From contig NC_054082.1 in the NCBI RefSeq assembly GCF_017562075.2, positions 1,715,050 to 1,779,049 on the forward strand: DNA of 64,000 nucleotides, written 5' to 3'. The notes under the pieces are model-generated. The model was not told the origin of the DNA, made no database searches, and worked only from the letters and a program-made list of their open reading frames with translations. Numbering within the stretch: position 1 is the first letter of the stretch; every line of letters begins with the position of its first letter. Source of the DNA: Anopheles merus (lineage: Eukaryota; Arthropoda; Insecta; Diptera; Culicidae). Shown in pieces: positions 51,602 through 63,069 of the stretch. The position numbers and the translations under genes were made by a program.

Positions 51602-51914
51602 TGCTGCACAGTTTGTTTACACACACAAATTGGTTGTACCACCACTCTGACAGGACTGCCGCGTCCAATCAGCTGATTAGCGGGGCACGTCCGCAGAGTA
51701 TGTTTTTCTTTCGCGTGACAACGTGTTTTGACAGGTGTTTCGGTCGTGCTTCACTTTCGGTGCTGTTTTGCTGGCACACAACACGTATTTGCGGTTTTCG
51801 CCGTCGACACGGACATTTTTTCACAGGTATGTGGTCGTTTTGTTTTTATCGTATCGTTTTCCTCCCTTCGACGTCCTATTAAGTAAGAGCCTTTTCTTTG
51901 ATCGCCACGTGCAG
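51602..51914. promoter_or_regulatory. Bidirectional promoter CCDC174/ALG2
   Basis: Only about 315 bases separate the CCDC174 start (51601, -) and the ALG2 start (51918, +), so the two transcripts must start within this stretch. It has a CCAAT box at 51665-51669 overlapping a perfect 12-base palindrome (AATCAGCTGATT, 51667-51678), and no TATA box. On the ALG2 side a likely 5' UTR intron runs from 51827 (CAG/GTATGT) to 51914 (CGTGCAG), leaving three bases before the ATG. Confidence 0.65.
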
Positions 51915-51917
51915 AAC

Positions 51918-53159
51918 ATGGTGCGTGTACTGTTCGTTCATCCGGATCTGGGCATTGGCGGTGCGGAACGGCTGGTCGTGGATGCTGCGCTGGCTTTGCA
52001 GAGCAAGGGCCACACGGTCAGCTTTCTGACGAACCATCACGATCCGAACCACTGTTTCGACGAGACGAAGGATGGTCGCTTGCCGGTGATGACGGTCGGC
52101 GACTGGCTGCCGAGAGACATCTTTGGCAAGTTTTACGCCGTGTGCGCCTACATACGCATGCTGTACGCTGCCTTCTACTACAGTCTGTTCCTGTCCAAGA
52201 AGGAACCGGTCGATGTCGTGTTTTGCGATTTGATTTCGCTAGGCATTCCCATTTTTCGACTCGCCAGGCCCAACCCAAAGATCCTGTTCTACTGTCACTA
52301 CCCCGACCAGCTGCTGTCGAAGCCGGGCAACCTGCTGAAACAGTGCTACCGCATGCCGCTCAACTACCTCGAGGAAGTGACTACGGCCCAGGCCGATGGC
52401 ATCCTGGTGAACAGCAAGTTCACCAGCCGCGTGTTTAAGGAAACGTTCAAGCGCATCGCAACCGATCCGGATGTGCTGTACCCGTCGCTAAACACCCGGT
52501 TCTTTGACGAAACCGCCATCGAAGAGTCCGACCAGGTGGTGAAGCTACCGAACGACGCGTTTGTCTTCCTGTCCATCAATCGGTACGAGCGGAAGAAAAA
52601 CCTTGCGCTCGCTTTGCACGCCTTCAAGGCGTTGCAGGACATGGTGTCCTCGAGCGAGTGGCACAAGGTGTGTCTCATCATGGCCGGCGGGTATGACGAT
52701 CGTGTGATGGAAAACGTGGAACATTACGACGAACTGGAGGAGCTGGCCGAAGACATGCAGATACGAGCAAAAGTTCGCCTGCTACGATCTCCCACCGATC
52801 GCCAAAAACTGTTCCTATTGCATCGTGCCCAAGCGCTGATTTACACGCCCGAGTTCGAGCACTTCGGAATCGTTCCGCTGGAGGGAATGTACCTTTCGAA
52901 GCCCGTCATTGCCGCCAACAGTGGCGGACCGATGGAGACCATCATTCACGAGCAGACGGGCTTTTTGTGCGAGCCCGTGCCGAAGGAGTTTGCCGCAGCA
53001 ATGGCAAAGCTGGTGAGAGACGACAAGCACTGCGAACGCATGGGCGCCATGGGGCGGAAGCGCGTTCAGCAGCGCTTTTCCTTCGAGGCGTTCAGCACCA
53101 AGCTGGATAACGTTGTGACCGATCTGATTCAGCGGGATGGCGAGAAAAAGTTCAAATAG
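51918..53159 (+). CDS. ALG2: ALG2 mannosyltransferase
   Basis: A single coding exon of 413 aa, close to the 416 aa of human ALG2. The enzyme adds both the alpha-1,3 and the alpha-1,6 mannose to Man1GlcNAc2-PP-dolichol on the cytosolic face of the ER, early in N-glycan precursor assembly. It is a GT-B fold, GT4-family protein. The N-terminal MVRVLFVHPDLGIGGAERL places the GGAER donor/acceptor loop at residues 14-18. The EX7E motif is E314 to E322 (EHFGIVPLE), followed by AANSGGPMETI. The start at 51918 is chosen because it gives the conserved N-terminus. The open frame runs further upstream, but that part is unlike the family and contains a probable 5' UTR intron. It shares a promoter with CCDC174 and converges on VIPAS39. 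Confidence 0.95.
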   Translation: MVRVLFVHPDLGIGGAERLVVDAALALQSKGHTVSFLTNHHDPNHCFDETKDGRLPVMTVGDWLPRDIFGKFYAVCAYIRMLYAAFYYSLFLSKKEPVDVVFCDLISLGIPIFRLARPNPKILFYCHYPDQLLSKPGNLLKQCYRMPLNYLEEVTTAQADGILVNSKFTSRVFKETFKRIATDPDVLYPSLNTRFFDETAIEESDQVVKLPNDAFVFLSINRYERKKNLALALHAFKALQDMVSSSEWHKVCLIMAGGYDDRVMENVEHYDELEELAEDMQIRAKVRLLRSPTDRQKLFLLHRAQALIYTPEFEHFGIVPLEGMYLSKPVIAANSGGPMETIIHEQTGFLCEPVPKEFAAAMAKLVRDDKHCERMGAMGRKRVQQRFSFEAFSTKLDNVVTDLIQRDGEKKFK

Positions 53160-53483
53160 CATAGGTGGTGCCTGTTGCTTTCCACCCTGTTGGCGATCCA
53201 TGGCACGCCCGGATTCGGCTGTGACTACCCATGGCAACCGATGTTTGCATTTCCCGTGGGGCGATAATGATTTGGCGGCCGCACAAACCCGATGGCAAAA
53301 AATTTCGATGTAAATTGCGTATCTCTCTGACCGGTCACGTCGGTCACTTATTAATTACACAGTCCATGATATCTTAATGCACGTAGTAGTCGATGCTTAA
53401 CAATAATAATAATAATAATAGTAAGCGCCATTAGTCCCAGTAGTGTTGTACGAGTTGTAGTTGATGTTTTAGCACATTCTCAA

Positions 53484-53489
53484 ATAAAA
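53484..53489 (+). terminator. ALG2 poly(A) signal
   Basis: AATAAA lies about 325 bases after the ALG2 stop codon, in a short intergenic spacer facing the VIPAS39 3' end. Confidence 0.75.
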
Positions 53490-53594
53490 TTCCAAAGTAA
53501 GGAGCCTCTTTCGACCGCATCGATGGGCCATGTTCGTCCGCGATGGTAAAGAATTAGGCATTTTGAATTCATTCAAATAACGCGCCGCGTTGTA

Positions 53595-53600
53595 TTTATT
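53595..53600 (-). terminator. VIPAS39 poly(A) signal
   Basis: AATAAA on the - strand lies 7 bases beyond the VIPAS39 stop codon (TGA, 53609-53607). The cleavage sites of ALG2 and VIPAS39 are predicted to be less than 100 bases apart. Confidence 0.7.
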
Positions 53601-53606
53601 TCATCA

Positions 53607-55309
53607 TCATTTTATTAGCTTCATTGCATCACTTTTCCATTTGTTGTTCTGAAAGAGAAGATGGGGACAAAGTAAAAGCTTTTCTGTTTTACAATGTTCA
53701 AATGCAGTCCCCCCCATCACTACTCACCAATGATTTTAGAGCATTTTCCGCATACAAACGTTCCTCCGTCCCACTATCCAGTGTGCTTCGGTAAGCCTCC
53801 AGCTCGGCGCGATCTTTCAGCAGCACCAGCGCATCCACAATGCCGTGCTTGGATTGTACCTTCCTCGCAAGTGCCAGCCGCCTTTGCGGATCCTCTACCT
53901 TCGCGAGGAATGTGTTCAGAACCGGATCCGGTGCGTGCAGTGCATGCAGCCGCAATATCGTACGATCGATGGGAATGTTAATTTTAAACGACTTTTGTTT
54001 CAAATTCAACCACGCTTTACGCTCAAAAATGTGGTCAAAGTCTAGCCACGCCTGCTGCTTCGCACGTTCATTCAACGCGATCCATTCGAACTGGGCCTGC
54101 GAGACCTGGTGGTACTCGCTCAGCTTGAACGGGTTGTCGTTCGTCTGCAGTGCGGTGTCGCCCCATTTGTACTTCCCGCAGACGTAGTTTAACGTTTCCA
54201 GCACCGACTTATCCTGAATGGCGACCGCTTTGCTGCCGCCGCCCGACGAATGGAGCTCGCCCATTTGATATTCTGAAGCGGAGGGAACACAGCACAGCAT
54301 TATGGAGCGCGGGGCATTTCCGATCCCTATCAAACTCACCTAAAAGATTCATATAGTTGGCCACCAGTTGCGCGTAGAACGAGTTTGCGCCCGGCTGAGA
54401 GAAATAGTCGCTGTAAATCTTTTTCAACCGTTGCCGCTTTATATCGAGATTGGATGTGCTGCACACAAATATGGAAAACTGAAGCAACTGAAATGGAAGA
54501 AGATGCATTAAACACGGTAAATAACGTGTTTCGAATTCGTTCTCTTACGCTCGCTTCGTGGTGTCGGCCTAGAAATCTGCAAAAAGAAAGGAATCGTGGT
54601 TGAAAAATGTAATTCTATCGCACAGAATATCGCACACACGTACACCAACAAATCGGTACATTCGGTCACTTTCAATCGCAGCGACAAATAATTCACATAA
54701 TGATAGACGGCTTCCGGCCGCGTTTGAAGGAGCGTGTAGAAGAGCTTCTTCTTCAGCGTTTGGTCGAGGAAGAGGGTAACTTTCAGAATCGCATTACCGC
54801 TGCCGGACGCGATGGCCTCGTCGAGCAGCTGCTCCTTTTCCGCCATCGAGCGAAACATTTCCAGCGAGCATGGCTTCCCAAGGATAAGCTTCCGCACGAC
54901 CGATTCCGTGGATGGTGCGTAGTTAAACTCCTGTATCTTTTTTCGCAGCAGCTTCACTTCCTCCTCGAGCGAGATGCCCTTCGGGATGGTCATTTCATTG
55001 CGCGACTGCTCCTGCAATATCAGCTCAAGATTCTCGTCCGAAATGATCGTGTGGAGTGGGAGTTCGATCTGGCCCGTGCCATAGTTTGCTTCCGATGCGG
55101 TGTCCTCCCCGAACAGGGTACGTTTGTTGTTGGTCGCTATTTCGAGCACGGCCACCTGTTAACGAGCGACGGAGCAGGGAGAGTTGCATGGGTTGGATTG
55201 GTGCCAGCATGACGCGCACAACGTATAATGGCGTACTTACATCATCTTCATCAAAATTGAATGATTTGTTTGCCGAATCGTTCCAATAATCGTCATCTTT
55301 CGATTCCAT
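53607..55309 (-). CDS. VIPAS39: VIPAS39 / Vps16B (SPE-39 family)
   Basis: Six - strand exons: 55309-55241, 55155-54644, 54576-54549 (28 bases), 54487-54340, 54272-53728 and 53648-53607. All have GT-AG borders and phases that close the frame, for 447 aa (human about 490). The protein pairs with VPS33B in the CHEVI complex, which acts in endosome-to-lysosome and granule trafficking; the fly form is known as Vps16B or full-of-bacteria. The start at 55309 gives MESKDDDYWND, matching the acidic DDEYW-type family N-terminus; an upstream in-frame ATG at 55345 adds 12 residues and is less likely. From about residue 255 to the end is the Vps16 C-terminal domain (AWLDFDHIFERKAWL, then PIDRTILRLH). The last tiny exon adds NNKWKSD, like the conserved KWK ending of the family. 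The exon 3 boundary choice rests on frame continuity. Confidence 0.9.
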
Positions 55310-55971
55310 TTGCACAAATTGCGCGGCGCACAAGAACGTTTCCAAGGGGAGGGCGAATGGCCGACTGGTTGGCGTTCATCAAAACAACGACAAACTTGGA
55401 ACGACTGACAGCTGACATTTGAATTTGGCGTAAAACCGTTGATCATCAAAAAGTAATCATTTTGAAACTCTTCTTTTTCTTTAGTTAATGCAATTAATGT
55501 GCAAAGAAGGAAACACAGTTCATCAGCAAATAACCAAATATTCTTCTATCTCACAGTTTTCGGCACTTTGCAGCCGCAATTCAACCGCACCAACGGAGCA
55601 CGCTCGCGTAGTCTATGTACACACCACATGCCACCTGGGCGAATCGTTGCCGTGAAAGCCGGTTGACAGGTCGCTTGACGAGGAATGCAAAAATTCTTCT
55701 TGCGACAACGTTTGCAATTGCAGAAGTAGTGTACCTGCTTATTTCGCCAGGTTGGAAATCGTGTGTTTCCATATCAGTGCCGGTGACTAACCGAAGGCAG
55801 GTTCGGGGGTGGAATCCAGTGTGTATCTTCACTTACACATTGCACGCGAGTGTATCCGGTTGCCTCGGAGCTATCGTACAAAGTGCCACATCCGCTCGCC
55901 TAAATCCTGTTGGTGCTAGCTAATAATCATAAGTAGTGAAAGAATTGCCGGTGCTCAAAGCTTGCGCAAAC
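55310..55971. promoter_or_regulatory. Bidirectional promoter VIPAS39/ASCC3
   Basis: About 660 bases between two divergent start codons, without a TATA box close to either. Both 5' UTRs must lie here. A 103-codon open frame at 55615-55923 (+) has no domain and probably lies in the ASCC3 leader or upstream DNA. Confidence 0.6.
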
Positions 55972-58900
55972 ATGACGGAACTGCCGAGACTTACCCGGGC
56001 CATGAGAGCCAACACCGACCTAGATGCACAGCGGAACCTGACCCAGGATCCGAAGGAACGAGCCGCCATACAGCTGTTTCGCAAGAAAGAAGTAACCAGG
56101 TAGGGAGAGTGTGTGCGGGGAGATCAGGTGGAAGTATCGTCGTTTGGATAACACTCACGGGTTCACATTGTTCTCCCCCAAGTGGTGTATCGTGGAAGGA
56201 GCTGAAACTGTTCATCAACAGTAACGCGGATCACAAAGTAGGCGGCGTTCTGTCGAAGCAGCTACGCGACCTGTGGGAACTGAGCCGGGAGATGGTGGGA
56301 TCGGAAGAGAATGCCGAACTGGTGGACGAGGCAGCTATCCTGGTGCTGCGCCTGTTCCTCGATCAGAAGGTCGTGATGATGAAGCATTCGTCGAAGCTGA
56401 AGAAAATGTTCGGTCAGGTACCGAACGCACTGATTAACAAAATGTGTACGGTAAGGAGCAACCTCATTGGAGGCTTACCCGTAGAGCCAGTCAATCCGCA
56501 ACACTGGTTGATAATGTTGCGTTTTGTTCTTTTTTTTAGTTGGTCTTTGATATCAGCAGCAATTTGAACGCCGAATGTCGGGAATATCTCGAGGAGAAAG
56601 AGATCACCACCAATGGTCACGCGGAAACAGTGTGGGGTGATGATATCGAGTGCTCGTTATCACTCGATCGAAAGCAACACGATCACAGCAAGCTGACGGA
56701 TCTGTCCCCCGTGAATCCACTGGACAGCCAGGTGGCACAAACGTTCACGATGAACTATGACGCCATTCAAAAGACGACCGAGCCCGTTGCGGGGTCGTCC
56801 GGAGCGTCCGGAGCGTCCGGAGCAAAACAACAGACGGAAAAGTATACACGCAGCTGGCTGGCCCAGCAAGTCCCACCCGATCTGGTGGACAATCTGATGA
56901 CGCTACTCAAGTCGGCCAAAACGAACGACGAACTGCAGATGGATCTGTTCGACTTTCTGGGGATGGAGTATCTGGACGTGATACCGGAGATACTGCAAAA
57001 CCGCAAGCATCTGATCGAATCGGTAAAGGCACTGAAGCAAATCAAGGTGATGAAGAAGATCCAGCAGAATCTGGAAGCGATGCAGCACGCCCCCGCCTAT
57101 CTGATGCCGGTCACGATACAGACCGAGTCACAGAAACAGATGCGCAAGCAGGTGACGAAAGAGCAGAAGAAGTTGAAAAAGTTCCTGAACGAGGCATCGG
57201 CCGAGAAGGGCGATTGTACCGAAATCGATCCGGTGCAGCTGCGTGAAAACTACCAGAAGAGTTTGCTGCTCGCCGCACAGATGCCGCAGCTGATGCTGGA
57301 AAAGATTAAGGCTCGGGGAGCGGTGCTGCCGATCTCGAAACCGCCGTCGAAGCAGGTGAAGTACCCGAACGTATACGATTCGTACAGTGAGGCGCGCAGT
57401 CACGTGGGCTTCATCGCAGGCAACAAGATCGTTCTGCCGGAAAATGTTGAACGGTCGGATAACAAGCTGTTTGAGGAGGTGAAAATTCCGGCCACCGATC
57501 CACCGCCCTTGACGATCGGTAGCAACCGAATCAAGGTTAGCTCGCTGGATGAGATCGGGCAGATCGCGTTCAAGGGATGCGACGAGCTGAACCGCATCCA
57601 GAGCGTCGTGTATCCGGCGGCGTACAATAGCAACGAGAATTTGCTTGTCTGCGCACCGACCGGTGCGGGCAAGACAAACGTGGCCATGCTGACGATAGTG
57701 TACACGATCCGGCAGTTTGTCGACCAGGGTGTGATCCACCGCGATCAGTTCAAGATCGTGTATGTAGCGCCGATGAAAGCGTTGGCCGCCGAAATGACGG
57801 CCAATTTCGGGCGCCGGCTACAACCGCTGGGAATATCGGTGCGGGAACTGACGGGCGATATGCAGCTGACGAAGGCCGAACTTCAGCAGACGCAAATGAT
57901 TGTTACTACGCCGGAAAAGTGGGACGTCGTCACGCGCAAGGGTGCTGGGGACGTTGCGTTCATCAGTTTAGTGAAGCTGCTTATCATCGATGAGGTGCAT
58001 CTGCTGCACGGCGAACGTGGTCCCGTGGTGGAGGCACTCGTTGCCCGAACGCTGCGGCTAGTGGAATCGTCCCAAAGTATGATACGCATCGTTGGTCTGT
58101 CTGCCACGCTGCCCAACTACATCGATGTGGCCCGGTTTCTGCGAGTCAATCCAATGATTGGGCTGTTCTTCTTTGACTCCCGCTTCCGACCGGTTCCGCT
58201 GAGCACCAACTTTATTGGCGTAAAGGCGTTGAACGCACTAAAGCAAATGTCGGACATGGATACGATTTGCTACGAACGCTGCATCGATATGGTCCGCCAG
58301 GGCCACCAGGTGATGGTGTTTGTGCATGCGCGCAATGCCACCGTTCGTACGGCCACACTGATCAAGGATCTCGCCCAGCAGCGGGGACACATTAATCTGC
58401 TCGTGCCGGAAAGCAGTCCGGATTATGGGAGCGCCCTGAAGGTGGTGTCGAAAAGTCGCAACAAACAGCTGGTGGATCTGTTCCAGAACGGGTTGGCAAT
58501 GCATCACGCCGGAATGCTGCGCCAGGATAGGAACTTGGTGGAGAAGTACTTTGCCGATGGATTGATCAAGGTGCTGGTGTGTACGGCCACGCTGGCCTGG
58601 GGTGTTAACCTGCCGGCCCATGCCGTCATCATCAAGGGGACGGAAATCTACGACTCCAAGCACGGCACGTTCGTGGATCTCGGTATACTGGATGTGCTGC
58701 AGATCTTTGGGCGAGCGGGTCGCCCGCAGTACGACAAGAGTGGCGTCGGCACGATCATTACCACGCACGACAAGCTGAACCATTACTTGTCCCTGCTAAC
58801 CAATCAGTTCCCGATCGAATCCAACTTCATCCAGTGTCTGGTGGATAACCTTAACGCCGAGGTAACGCTGGGCACGATCAGCAACGTGGACGAGGCGATC

Positions 58901-61900
58901 GTGTGGCTCAGCTACACGTACCTGTTCGTGCGCATGCGCATGAACCCGCAGTGCTACGGGCTGAATTACGACGATCTGCGCGAGGATCCTTCGCTGGAGG
59001 TTAAACGGCGGCAGCTGATCCACACGGCCGCAATGGCGTTGGATAAGGCGCGAATGGTGCGGTACAACGATCGTACCGGCGACCTGAACGTAACGGATCT
59101 CGGTCGTACGGCGTCCCACTTCTACATCAAGTACGATACGGTGGAGGTGTTCAACGAAATGCTGAAACCGATCATGACCGACGCCGACATCCTGCAGATG
59201 ATGTCGAACGCGCACGAGTTCCAGCAGCTGAAGGTGCGCGACGACGAGATGGACGAGCTGGACGAGCTGACGCACATTTGCTGCGAAGTGCCGGTGCGCG
59301 GTGGCAGCGAAAACATCCACGGCAAGGTGAACATTCTCATGCAGACGTACCTGTCCAAGGGTATGGTGCGGTCGTTTTCGCTCATGTCCGACATGTCGTA
59401 CATTACGCAGAACGCGGTACGCATCGCTCGCGCCCTGTTTACGATGGTGCTGCGGGCGAACAACCCGATCCTGGCCGGCCGTATGCTCAATGTAAGCAAA
59501 ATGTTCGAGAAACAGATGTGGGAGTTCCAGACACCGATGTACCAGTTCACCCTTCTGCCGCTGGATGTGGTGGACAAGATAGAGAAGCGTGGCCTAAGCG
59601 TGCTCGCGCTGCGCGATATGGAGGAGAAGGAGATAGGGGACTTCCTGCGCAACCATCGGTATGCGAAAATGGTCAAGCGCTGCGCGGAAGAGTTCCCGAT
59701 GCTGGAAATTGAAGCGACGCTGCAGCCCATCACGCGCACGGTGCTGCGGATACGGGTGTTTATACGGGCGTCCTTCCGGTGGAACGATCGGGTGCACGGA
59801 AAGACGGCCGAATCGTTCTGGATCTGGATCGAGGATCCGGAGAGCAACTACATCTACCATTCGGAGTACTTCCAGATCACGAAACGTCAAACGATGCGCC
59901 AGGAGGAGCAGGAACTCATCATGACGATTCCGCTGAAGGATCCGCTACCGCCGCAGTACTACATTCGCGTGGCGAGCGATACCTGGCTCGGTAGCAACAA
60001 TCTGGTGCCGCTGTCCTTCAAGCATCTCATCCTGCCGGAAGTGCATCCACCGCACACGGAGCTGCTGCCACTGCAGCCGCTGCCGGTGACGGTGCTGAAC
60101 AACCGGAAGTTCGAATCGCTGTACAACTTCACGCACTACAACCCGATACAGACGCAAATCTTCCACTGTCTCTATCACACGGACAACAATGTGCTGCTCG
60201 GGGCACCGACCGGGTCGGGCAAAACGATCGCCGCCGAAATGGCAATGTTCCGCGTGTTTCGCCTGCTGCCCACCGGGAAGGTGGTGTACATCGCACCGCT
60301 GAAAGCGCTGGTCAAGGAGCGGATGGACGACTGGAAGGTGCGAATCGAGCAGAAGCTGGGCAAAAAGGTGGTCGAACTGACCGGGGACGTTACGCCGGAC
60401 ATTCGCGCGATCAAGGAATCGTCCGTGATCGTGACCACGCCGGAAAAGTGGGACGGCATCAGTCGCTCGTGGCAGACGCGCGATTACGTGCGCGATGTTG
60501 CGCTGATCGTGATTGACGAAATTCACCTGCTGGGTGAAGATCGTGGCCCCGTGCTGGAGGTGATTGTGTCTCGCATGAACTTTATATCTTCGCACACCGA
60601 TCGCACGGTGCGTATCGTTGGCCTGTCGACTGCGCTCGCTAATGCACGCGATCTGGCCAACTGGCTCGGGATCGAGACGATGGGGCTGTACAACTTTAAA
60701 CCATCCGTCCGACCGGTTCCACTGTCGGTGCACATACAGGGATTCCCGGGCAAGCACTACTGCCCGCGCATGGCCACCATGAATCGGCCCGCGTTCCAGG
60801 CCATTCGACAGTATTCACCCTGCACCCCGGCGCTCATATTTGTGGCCTCCCGTAGGCAGACACGCCTTACCGCCCTGGATCTGATATCGTTCCTGGCCAG
60901 CGAAGACAACTCCAAACAGTTCCTGCACACGTCGGAAGAGGAGATGGAGCAAATCCTGCAGAACGTGCGTGATAGTAACCTGCGGCTGACGCTGGCGTTC
61001 GGCATCGGTATGCATCATGCGGGCCTGCACGAGCGCGATCGAAAGACGGCCGAGGAGCTGTTTTTGAACAGAAAAATTCAAATCCTCATCGCCACGGCAA
61101 CGCTTGCGTGGGGCGTGAACCTTCCCGCCCATCTAGTGATCATCAAGGGCACGGAGTTCTACGATGGCAAGCTGAAGCGATACGTCGATATGCCCATCAC
61201 GGACGTGCTGCAGATGATGGGCCGTGCTGGACGACCGCAGTTCGGCAACGAAGGTATCGCCTGCGTGTACGTGCAGGATACGAAGAAGAATTTCTACAAA
61301 AAGTTCCTGTACGATCCGTTCCCGGTGGAATCCAGCCTGCTGGCCGTGCTGCCCGATCACGTGAACGCGGAAATAGTGGCCGGAACGTTGCGTACGAAGC
61401 AAAGCATCCTCGACTACCTGACGTGGACGTACTTCTACCGCCGGTTGTTGCGCAATCCGACCTACTACGGGTTGGACACAACGGAGATGGAGAACGTAAA
61501 CTACTTCCTCTCGGAGCTGATTGAAACCGTGCTCGATAAGCTGATTCGGGCCGGGTGTGTCTTGCTGGAGGAAGATAACAGATCGCTGATGGCGACATCG
61601 ATGGGACGCATTTCCTCGTACTATTACCTATCCCACGTTACGATGCGTCACTTTGCCGATACGCTACGGCACGACATGAACATGGAAGAGTTGCTGCGCG
61701 CGATGGCAGATGCGGCCGAGTTCGAAGAGCATCCTGTGCGCCATAATGAAGATTTGTATAATGCGTAAGTTGACACGGGAAGAAGGTGCATTGGTCGAAC
61801 GTATAATGATCTCATTCCTCTCTCCCTCTCTCTCTCTCTGCGCCCTATTTAGTGATTTAGCCAAACTGTGTCCCCTGAAGGTAGATCCACTATCGGTGGA

Positions 61901-63069
61901 CAATCCGCACACAAAGGTGTTCCTGCTTTTGCAGGCACACTTATCGCGCTTGCCGTTGCCGAACTCTGATTACGGCACAGACACCAAGTCGGTACTCGAT
62001 CAATCAATACGAATACTACAGGTATGTAGCGTTTATCATCGTTTCCTTACTCACACTCACTCGAAACCGATGCGAACTGGAACGGGCAATAATGTCTAAC
62101 CATTTATCGCGAATTTAATTATTTCACTTCCGTTCCCATGCTCCATTTGTAGGCCATGGTCGACATTAGTGCGGAAAGGGGTTGGCTAGCAACTACCCTG
62201 CGGATACAGCAGCTGATGCAGTGCATCATCCAGGCCCGCTGGCTAGACGATCCGGTAGTCATGACGCTCCCGAACGTGGAAGCCTATAATGCGGCTATCT
62301 TCAGCCAGATAAAAACAGAGTAAGCAGCTTAGCTGGACCCGCTTGCAGACGGCAGGAATTTAAGCTTAATTTGATAATTTACGTTATCTCTATCCCCTCG
62401 TCAGCTTACCATTCCTAACGCTTCCGGCGTTGAAAGAAAAATGCAACCGGAAGTACGAGAATTTGGCCGCGACGTTAAGGCAGGAGTTTGAGGAACCGGA
62501 AATTGAGCAGATTTACAAGGTGATATGTGAGCTGCCGTCGCTGAACGTGCAGATTTCCGTGCGTGGACCGTACGGCAAGGATGGGGACGTGGACCGGCCC
62601 GTCCAACAGCCGATGAGCCGTGACCAGTGGATCGAGCTGTACGCCGATCAGGAGTATGTGGTTTGCGTGCAGCTGATACGGCTGGGGGCGTTCGAGTCGC
62701 TCAACATTCACTGTCCCAAGTTCCCCAAGGGCAAGGACGAGGGCTGGTTCCTAACGCTCGGCCACCAGGCGGAGGGCGAAGTGGTGGCGCTGAAACGCTG
62801 CGTATACCGCAGCAATCGCAGTACTCATCAGTTGTGCTTTTATGCTCCTTCGCGCATAGGTAAGTGGAAGTGTTGTACATCTCTGGTGGTGCTGTATAAT
62901 CATTTCCTCTCAATGTTCACATGCAGGACGATGCATATACACAGTGTACCTGGTATCCGATGGCTATATAGGGCTGGATCAGCAGTATAGCATACAGTTC
63001 GAAGTGGTGCCACCACCGGAAGGTGAAAAGGATGGATTGCAGCAAGTACTAGCGAAAGGATTCTGGTAA
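55972..63069 (+). CDS. ASCC3: ASCC3 helicase
   Basis: Seven exons: 55972-56099, 56183-56450, 56540-61764, 61853-62021, 62153-62319, 62405-62859 and 62927-63069. They have GT-AG borders and matching phases, for 2184 aa (human about 2200). It is a Ski2/Brr2-like 3'-5' helicase of the ASC-1 complex, unwinding DNA for ALKBH3 alkylation repair and splitting collided ribosomes. Helicase cassette 1 has Walker A GAGKT (K510) and DEVH at 616-619. It is followed by a Sec63 unit from about residue 986. Cassette 2 has GSGKT (K1360) and DEIH at 1458-1461, followed by a second Sec63 unit from about 1816. Both ATPase motifs look intact. The N-terminal 450 residues hold the regulatory part plus a small SGA repeat linker. 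It diverges from VIPAS39. The stop codon overlaps a strong GTAAGT donor, so an alternative C-terminus is possible. Confidence 0.95.
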
